From: Bacillota bacterium
Lineage (GTDB): Bacteria; Bacillota_I; Bacilli_A; RF39; UBA660
Direction: 5' to 3'
Assembly (NCBI GenBank): GCA_023430885.1
Contig: JAEYYH010000032.1
Span: 1-64,000, forward strand
Length of the DNA: 64,000 nucleotides
Shown: piece after piece, positions 55,089 to 61,219 of the stretch
Layout of the letters: each line of letters opens with the position of its first letter
Position numbering within the stretch: position 1 is the stretch's first letter
The notes under the pieces: model-generated
Seen by the model: the letters and a program-made list of their open reading frames with translations, nothing else
Told to the model about the DNA's origin: nothing
The model's database searches: none
Position numbers and translations under genes: made by a program

Positions 55089-56618
55089 CTATACAGACTT
55101 TTTAATTCTTTCTAAGTATTCAATACATTCCTTCATATTGTCATCGCCAAATTCTTTTTTTAAATAGGCAATGAAAGGATCTATTTCATCACGAATTAAT
55201 AATATATTTAATTGATCAAACTTACGGAAAATTTTCTTAGCAATAAAGTAATCGATACCATCAACTTCTTTACCACCACAAGCAACATAAACTGGTACAA
55301 ACGTATTTAATTGTTTCATAATACGATTACCAAAAGCTACTCTGAAATGTTTGATAACATAATCATCCATTAATCTAATTTTTTCTAAATTTTTATCAGA
55401 AACCTTTTTGTTTTCAACTGCTGCTGCAAACAAGGATTCAAGATAACTTGAATTAAGATCTATAGCATCTTGTTCTCTACATTTAAAAGGCTCTATTTTG
55501 GTATTAATATCAATAGGCATTGCACGGTCATAAACTTTATCAGTAACCATAAATGTTGAATCATCATTATTAATTGTACCAATATACCATAAGTTACCAG
55601 GCAATTTTAATTTTCCCTCTTTTATACGAACAGGGTCACTAGGCCATGAGTTAGTAACTAACTCAATAATCCATTCTTCCCTAGAAGGCATTTCTAGAAT
55701 AGATAACATTTCAGCAAAATAATACTCAACACGAGCGATGTTCATTTCATCCAAAATGATTGTATGTACATCATCATCAAGTCCTGATATATATAATTCC
55801 GCTAATACATCAGTCTCATTAAACTTTTTTGTAAATTCATTGAAATATCCTAATAATTCAGTTTTATCACGCCAAGAAGGCTCTACTGATGCTATACAAG
55901 AATCTTTTTTTACAAACTTTCCCCAAGCATATGCAAGTGAAGTTTTACCTGTTCCTGATATACCTTGTAAAATTACTAGCTTACCGCAAGCTAAGCCTGC
56001 AAAGAACGCTCTTAAAAGTGAAGCATCATAATATAAATGTAACTGACTAGCAGAATAACATCTAAAATTATCTAACATTTCATCTAATGTAAAATTATTA
56101 CCATAATTTTTAACCTTAAGTGTCTTGAATTTTTGATCTATTTTATCAAGTTTAGGAAATCTAATGTCACCAACATTTTCCTGTTTTTTATCTTCTTCTT
56201 TAGGCTCTTCTTCTGGATTTTCTGCATCATTAGGATTTAATCCTAATTGAGAAACTTTCATAGCCATAATTTCATTTTTTTCTTTCATTAATTTCTTTAC
56301 TTGGCTATCTAAATCAGCAATTTCGTCTAATAAGTCTTCTTGATTCAATTTATTTTTTCTAAATCTTATTAACTTTCTAAGACTAAATAAAATGATAAAT
56401 ACAATTAAACCCAATATAATAACTAGAGTGGCTATAACTGAACCAACTAGTAGCCACTCTGATCCTTTAAAACTATCTTGATAACTATTTATTATTTTCA
56501 TATATTCTTTGTAGTTAATCATTTGGGTTAAGCCATTAACAAAACCTTTAATTATTAAAAGCACCCCATCAAAGAATATTGAAATAAACTCGTAGAAAAA
56601 TCTTAAAAAAGTATTCAT
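55089..56618 (-). CDS. Membrane-anchored McrB-like AAA+ ATPase
   Basis: The 509-residue protein has two hydrophobic segments (about 13-30 and 55-80), a coiled coil (92-122), an acidic linker and a McrB/MoxR-type AAA+ domain: Walker A GISGTGKTS (219-227), Walker B HTIILDEMNIAR (285-296), sensor 1 GTINNDDSTF (347-356) and arginine-finger region KVYDRAMP (361-368). EMNIAR and TINNDDSTF are close to the McrB pattern. Membrane anchoring is not usual for McrB. It overlaps the signal peptidase fusion gene by 4 bp (ATGA) and precedes the DUF2357 gene, so ATPase, partner and peptidase are made together. Nucleotide preference (ATP or GTP) is not known. Confidence 0.88.
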   Translation of the reverse strand: MNTFLRFFYEFISIFFDGVLLIIKGFVNGLTQMINYKEYMKIINSYQDSFKGSEWLLVGSVIATLVIILGLIVFIILFSLRKLIRFRKNKLNQEDLLDEIADLDSQVKKLMKEKNEIMAMKVSQLGLNPNDAENPEEEPKEEDKKQENVGDIRFPKLDKIDQKFKTLKVKNYGNNFTLDEMLDNFRCYSASQLHLYYDASLLRAFFAGLACGKLVILQGISGTGKTSLAYAWGKFVKKDSCIASVEPSWRDKTELLGYFNEFTKKFNETDVLAELYISGLDDDVHTIILDEMNIARVEYYFAEMLSILEMPSREEWIIELVTNSWPSDPVRIKEGKLKLPGNLWYIGTINNDDSTFMVTDKVYDRAMPIDINTKIEPFKCREQDAIDLNSSYLESLFAAAVENKKVSDKNLEKIRLMDDYVIKHFRVAFGNRIMKQLNTFVPVYVACGGKEVDGIDYFIAKKIFRKFDQLNILLIRDEIDPFIAYLKKEFGDDNMKECIEYLERIKKSV

Positions 56619-58870
56619 TCTTGTTCCCCCCTGAAATCACCAATTTTGTCAACTATATCTTCATAAATAACATTATCCAAAAGTTCATCTGGAATATATG
56701 AAATCACACTTGCCATATTTGGTATTTTTTTATTAATAAATACATAATCAGCAATATATAAATCACCACGATTTTTTTCTTTAATTGTTGTTTCTTTATT
56801 AAATACTAAAGCAAATTTATAACCCATCTTTTTAATTCTCTTTAAAAATTGTTTGTTTATTAATAAGTCTTCAAATGTTGTTAAAATCAGAACATTATCT
56901 TTAGCATATTTGTCATCAATAACTCTTAATAACTTTTCAAACTTTTTCTCTTTAGCATATAAACTTTTAGGAATATATAAAATATATTTTCTATTAAAAT
57001 TAGCTGAAACCATATCTTTTATTAATTGCATTGATAATAAATTTAATAGTACTGATAACTTATCTTCAGCAACAACGCCTTCGGTATAAGTTTTATCAAT
57101 AACATAATCACTATAAACTTTACTAAAAGAAATATTATGTTCAAGTTCTAATCCGTACATATCTTTCTTATTACTTAATTTATTAAATTTTAAATTAAAC
57201 ATATTAGTTTCTAGTTTTTGTAAAAAATATCCAAATATATCATTATATTTTTTTTGGATCTGTCCAATTTTAGCAACTATTTGTGCTTCTTTTTGAATAT
57301 CCCAATCTTTATAAAATTTTGCTATCTCTTTTTTATAAAATTCATTTCTAACCTTAATTTCTTCTATAGAATCTTTAGCACTCTCTAAATTAGCAATTAA
57401 TATAAAGATATTATTATAAGTATCCACAATTTCATTATATCTCTTGTTACTACCTTTATAATTACTAATTAGTTCGTTTGCAACTTTATTTATAACTTTT
57501 TTATTTTTTAAAACTGAACTTTTTCCTGTAGACTCGATATCTTTATCACCAAAGTAATTATAGTATTTAGCATTGATGTATGTATTAATAAATATATTTT
57601 TAACTGTTATTTCTTTAGTACGAATTTTTTCATCAACTAAGATATCTATTAACTCATTTATCTCTTCTTTTTTTATAAACATTGATGTTTCAATAATATT
57701 TTTGTGATTACCTAGTTTACTCTTTATTGATTCTAAGTTTATTTTTGTTAGAGTTTCATTATCTTCAACTATTGGTTCTTCTTCTTTTTCAGAATTCAAA
57801 TCAGCATTCTTTTTTTGTTTTTTATCTTTTTGCTCAGATACTTTCATTTCATTTCTAGCGATTTCTAGTAAAGTGTCGCCTATTTCAGATGCATCAACTG
57901 GAATAACTCTAAATAATGATGTTTTATCTAAATCGTCCTCAATATCTTCTTCTTCCTCTTTTTGTGGTGCAACTTTATATTTATCATCAACTTCGTTAGA
58001 ATCAACTGAAATAACTCTAAAAATGGATGTTTTTTCTAATTCTTCTTCTTTATGAATTTCTTCTTCAGACTTTTGAACTGAATGTATTAACTCATCTTCT
58101 TCTTTCTCAGAATTAGCGGATACAACTTTGAAAAGTGTATTTTCTTTTTGAGCTTCAATTTTCTTTTCTTCATATTTTTTAGCATGAGCTTTTTTATATT
58201 CTTCTAAACTTTGGATTTTACCACGATGTTTATTTATATATTTAATAACTTTTTTCCTAATATTCTTAAATAATATTCCGCCTTTTTTTACTAAAGATTC
58301 AAAGATCAAATACATATTTTCTTCTTTAATATCTTCACCTTTAGCTTTTTCTGCATCTATTTTATTCTTTTTGACTGCCATATTAAATAAGAATAAAGTA
58401 ATAATAAGAGTTATCAAAACACCTGGATTAAATAATGTTTTTCTAAGAATACCAAAATTACCTAGTATTTTTACTACTTTACCTACAATTTGACTTTGAT
58501 CTATTGGGTCATCTTTTGCATTATTAGCATCACCCTTAGTAATATAAGTCCCATTGTAAACTTCGATAATTCTGTGTGTTATATATTCTTTATCTAATCT
58601 ATAAGTTACTATATCATCAAGTTTAACTTTTTGTGTTAGTTTTACAACTATCCAATCACCGGCATTAATTGTATCCTCCATACTTCCTGTTTGGACTTCA
58701 AATATAGAATATCCAAAAAAATCAGTATAATCATTACCAAGAAGTTTAGTTTGAACACCGGTATATATAGAGACAATTAAAATAACACCAAATATAAAAA
58801 TCAATATATTTAATAAAAAATTAATAATTTTCTCAATAAAATTCATATTTTTTAAATTCATATTTATCAT
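56615..58870 (-). CDS. SipW-type signal peptidase fused to a large cytoplasmic domain with a degenerate EAL-like end
   Basis: Residues 1-165 are a SipW-type signal peptidase: helix at 13-37, catalytic Ser63 in QTGSMEDT, AGDWIVVK, DDIVTYR, His99 in YITHRII, KGDANNAKDD, and a second helix at 148-165. KKNK after that helix puts the remaining 585 residues in the cytoplasm. This part holds three copies of a short motif (NTLFKVVSANSE, TSIFRVISVDSNE, TSLFRVIPVDASE), acidic coiled coils, and a C-terminal region (about 590-735) whose pattern YILYIPKSLYAKEKKFEKLL, LILTTFEDL, IKKMGYKFALVF, ADYVFINKK resembles an EAL domain with catalytic residues lost. Such an extension is not usual for signal peptidases. 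RBS is GGAGTAGGA. Confidence 0.82.
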   Translation of the reverse strand: MINMNLKNMNFIEKIINFLLNILIFIFGVILIVSIYTGVQTKLLGNDYTDFFGYSIFEVQTGSMEDTINAGDWIVVKLTQKVKLDDIVTYRLDKEYITHRIIEVYNGTYITKGDANNAKDDPIDQSQIVGKVVKILGNFGILRKTLFNPGVLITLIITLFLFNMAVKKNKIDAEKAKGEDIKEENMYLIFESLVKKGGILFKNIRKKVIKYINKHRGKIQSLEEYKKAHAKKYEEKKIEAQKENTLFKVVSANSEKEEDELIHSVQKSEEEIHKEEELEKTSIFRVISVDSNEVDDKYKVAPQKEEEEDIEDDLDKTSLFRVIPVDASEIGDTLLEIARNEMKVSEQKDKKQKKNADLNSEKEEEPIVEDNETLTKINLESIKSKLGNHKNIIETSMFIKKEEINELIDILVDEKIRTKEITVKNIFINTYINAKYYNYFGDKDIESTGKSSVLKNKKVINKVANELISNYKGSNKRYNEIVDTYNNIFILIANLESAKDSIEEIKVRNEFYKKEIAKFYKDWDIQKEAQIVAKIGQIQKKYNDIFGYFLQKLETNMFNLKFNKLSNKKDMYGLELEHNISFSKVYSDYVIDKTYTEGVVAEDKLSVLLNLLSMQLIKDMVSANFNRKYILYIPKSLYAKEKKFEKLLRVIDDKYAKDNVLILTTFEDLLINKQFLKRIKKMGYKFALVFNKETTIKEKNRGDLYIADYVFINKKIPNMASVISYIPDELLDNVIYEDIVDKIGDFRGEQE

Positions 58871-58907
58871 TCCTACTCCATTTTTCGACCATATTCTATC
58901 TTATATA

Positions 58908-58936
58908 ATTTTATCACATTAAAATACTATTTACAA
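58908..58936 (-). promoter_or_regulatory. Promoter of the signal peptidase/AAA+/DUF2357/TasA operon
   Basis: Minus strand: TTGTAA (58931-58936), 17-bp spacer, TAAAAT (58908-58913), 38 bp before the start codon. The rest of the 58871-59123 gap holds AT-rich sequence and the terminator of the gene upstream. Confidence 0.45.
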
Positions 58937-59052
58937 TAATATGAAACTTTTTTCTAATAAAAAATCAAATGCAAAAATGAGCTTTATTTTAAAAGAAATT
59001 ACTAAAAAACTATAGTTATTTTATTTTAATTAAAGTATAAACTTAAATTAAT

Positions 59053-59083
59053 AAAGACACATAATCATTGATCATGTGTCTTT
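59053..59083 (-). terminator. Probable terminator of the signal-peptidase-like gene
   Basis: A 10-bp stem AAAGACACAT/ATGTGTCTTT with an 11-nt loop that can pair further (GATCAATGATT). The following T tract is short (TTTATTAATTT), so efficiency is doubtful. Confidence 0.5.
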
Positions 59084-59123
59084 AACTTATATTATTAATT
59101 ATTTTTATAAATACTGGCCTTGA

Positions 59124-59657
59124 TTATTTTATATAATCTTCTTTACCATATTTAATTTCAACAACTAGAGCATAAAATTCATAAATAAATATTAAGAAAC
59201 TTGGTACAAGAACTATAAATAAGAAACCCCATTTAGATTCTATTACAGATAAATAAGTACCTATATTGTTATAAACTTTACTAGCTTCACCTACTACAAA
59301 TTTTGTTGAATATGTAGAACCATTTTCATAAGTAATTGCTTCATCAGCTTCATGAACTTCGCCTACTTTACCTAAATCAATACTTACGCTACCATCGCTA
59401 GCTACTTTATAAACAAATATTTCATCATCAACAGCGATTTCAGTTATTTTTCTTGATTCAACAAGTACTAAATCACCTTTTTTAAAATTATCCGAAGTAA
59501 TATCGCCTTTTATTAAAATTAGAGAAGTGTCCCCAAATTGAGTAACTCCATAGTCATTATAATTTAATAGTAATACTGTCATTGCTATTGCAAAGCCAAA
59601 GAATACTACTCCTAAAACTCCTATAACAATTTTTTTAATGATCTCTAGTATCTTCAT
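59124..59657 (-). CDS. Signal-peptidase-like membrane protein lacking the catalytic serine motif
   Basis: The 177-residue protein has the SipW plan: N-terminal helix (about 8-31), beta-rich outer domain with KKGDLVLVESRKITEIAVDDEIFVYKV (aligning with the GDVLISK...VGDAVSY part of SipW) and a C-terminal helix (142-167). The place of SGSMEP reads KGDITS and no THR/THE histidine motif is present, so it is probably not a peptidase. It has its own promoter (59682-59710). It may be a chaperone, competitor or structural subunit for the neighbouring peptidases; this is an inference from fold and position. Confidence 0.7.
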   Translation of the reverse strand: MKILEIIKKIVIGVLGVVFFGFAIAMTVLLLNYNDYGVTQFGDTSLILIKGDITSDNFKKGDLVLVESRKITEIAVDDEIFVYKVASDGSVSIDLGKVGEVHEADEAITYENGSTYSTKFVVGEASKVYNNIGTYLSVIESKWGFLFIVLVPSFLIFIYEFYALVVEIKYGKEDYIK

Positions 59658-59681
59658 TTTTTTACCACCTATTCTATTTAT

Positions 59682-59710
59682 ATAATAACATAAAAAGATT
59701 CTTATATCAA
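59682..59710 (-). promoter_or_regulatory. Promoter of the signal-peptidase-like gene
   Basis: Minus strand: TTGATA (59705-59710), 17-bp spacer, TATTAT (59682-59687), about 25 bp before the start codon. Confidence 0.45.
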
Positions 59711-59743
59711 TGATTTAATCGAAAATATGACATTAATTTTAAA

Positions 59744-60649
59744 TTAACAACCATCTGTTTCTTCAAGAGTAAATTCACTAGCATTATACGTTGTATTAAA
59801 GCTTTTACTATAAAACATATAGCTTAAACTATCTTTCGCGTTGATATTAAACTTAATCTCATTTATGTAATTATTTGCGTCTGTATTAGCAGTACTATAC
59901 TCGCTACTATCTGCATTTATTATTAATTTACTAGCGTCCCAAGTTACTTTAACGCATTTCGTAGTTGAGGAAGGATTAGTAACAATTAGTCTGTCATAAT
60001 TAGAATAATTTTTATAAGATAAAGTTACATCATTACTTTTAGTACCGGCTTTATGAAGTGTAAAATCTCCACTTAAGGTTTTACTGTATGGTGTTGTGCT
60101 AGATACTGTAACATTAACTACGACATCATTAATTTCATAATTAGTATCGGTTAAAACAACATCAAAATAAAGGTTCTTTGTTACAATTTGATTAACCCAA
60201 TCATACCCGTTTAGTTCACAATCTGTTTTATTAAAAGAGCTAACATCTACTTGATCACCAGTTTTATTACTACATGCTTGCAAACTAGATAAAACTCCAT
60301 CCTGTGAATTTAAATCAGTACCATTCATATGGCATTCAGCATAAGCTGCTGCATCTCCTGTTACAGTACATGTGGCAGTATAACCTATATCATAATCTGT
60401 TATAACACTTTGATTAAGACTATTATTAATACTAAAGTTAATACTGCCACCATCCCACTGACTATTTGCATTCTTAACTACAGTTCCTGAAGCTAATTGT
60501 TCACTGCTAAAGTAAAAACCTTTAGATTTCAAGTAATAATTCCAAACAGAATTTGAAATATATTTTGCAGAAGTAATGCCATAAATAACTGCTATGCTAC
60601 AAACTAACAATATAGATATTAAAATTATATGTTTTTTCTTACTTTTCAT
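59744..60649 (-). CDS. TasA/camelysin-pathway-like exported protein
   Basis: The protein (about 301 residues) has a basic start MKSKKKHIILISILLV, a hydrophobic helix and ITSAKYISNSVW, the kind of processing region seen in SipW substrates, then a beta-rich extracellular domain with six cysteines (AECHMNG, LQACSN, DCELNGY, TKCVKV, and the final DGC). The central part reads like two beta-sandwich units. The start is the ATG at 60649, eight bases after AGGA; an in-frame TTG and two ATGs lie just upstream. The gene follows the small TasA-like gene within about 10 bp, so they are co-expressed. No sorting signal or C-terminal helix. Confidence 0.75.
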   Translation of the reverse strand: MKSKKKHIILISILLVCSIAVIYGITSAKYISNSVWNYYLKSKGFYFSSEQLASGTVVKNANSQWDGGSINFSINNSLNQSVITDYDIGYTATCTVTGDAAAYAECHMNGTDLNSQDGVLSSLQACSNKTGDQVDVSSFNKTDCELNGYDWVNQIVTKNLYFDVVLTDTNYEINDVVVNVTVSSTTPYSKTLSGDFTLHKAGTKSNDVTLSYKNYSNYDRLIVTNPSSTTKCVKVTWDASKLIINADSSEYSTANTDANNYINEIKFNINAKDSLSYMFYSKSFNTTYNASEFTLEETDGC

Positions 60650-60659
60650 AAACATCATC

Positions 60660-61211
60660 CTAATCTTCAAGTTTTTGCCAACTTCTAATCTCTATATTAA
60701 TGTAATCCACCAAATCAGAATATGATGTAGAATTATATTCATTTGGGAAATCTATTTTTAATATGTAATTATCAAGTTCTTCAGTACTATGGCCTATTTC
60801 CTCTGTTGGGGTTGTACACACTAACTCATTTGATGAGTTTCGTGTATACGTTTCATCACAAGTCATTATTAATTCCTCAGTCTCACCATTCAATTTATAA
60901 AGTTTAATTGCAAGTGGAACTAAATGATATGTTTTGACTGTCATTTGATATTCAGCAGTAATGTTACTTTTACTACCAGAAGCATTATTGCTTACAGCAA
61001 AGGTATATTCTTTACTATCCCCAGGATTTAAATCAATTAAAGGTAACTGAATTTGATTTGAACTTTCGGCATTAAATATAAATTTTGCTATACTTTGATC
61101 ACCTGAACTAAGTGAAGTATTTGAATGGAAAATAGAATATGTTATACCAAAACAGAACACTATTGATATTAATATAAATAGAGTTATTAAAATTTTGTAT
61201 TTTAATTTCAT
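60660..61211 (-). CDS. TasA/camelysin-like fibre subunit candidate
   Basis: The 183-residue protein has an N-terminal hydrophobic helix (ILITLFILISIVFCFGITYS) with SipW-type processing region ITYSIFHSNTSLSSGDQSIAKFIF, then a beta-sandwich domain with the TasA-like LPLIDLNPGDSKEYTFAVSN stretch and a disulfide candidate (MTCDET and LVCTTP). Of the four exported proteins in the locus it is the smallest and closest to a TasA-type fibre subunit. It lies 8 bp after the large adhesin gene. Confidence 0.78.
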   Translation of the reverse strand: MKLKYKILITLFILISIVFCFGITYSIFHSNTSLSSGDQSIAKFIFNAESSNQIQLPLIDLNPGDSKEYTFAVSNNASGSKSNITAEYQMTVKTYHLVPLAIKLYKLNGETEELIMTCDETYTRNSSNELVCTTPTEEIGHSTEELDNYILKIDFPNEYNSTSYSDLVDYINIEIRSWQKLED

Positions 61212-61219
61212 ATCTTTAC

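Noticed and set aside
53939..56618. An McrBC-type restriction (anti-phage) system.
   Set aside because: No nuclease motif is visible in the DUF2357 protein, the ATPase is membrane-anchored, and the genes are embedded among signal peptidases and fibre proteins. It remains an alternative until a fold search is done.
51210..59736. A shared motif TTAATGTCA(T)ATTTTCG upstream of two surface genes (51210-51225 plus; 59720-59736 minus), considered as a common operator.
   Set aside because: In the first case it overlaps a minus-strand TTGACA -35 box, the spacing to the two promoters differs, and only two copies exist in AT-rich sequence.
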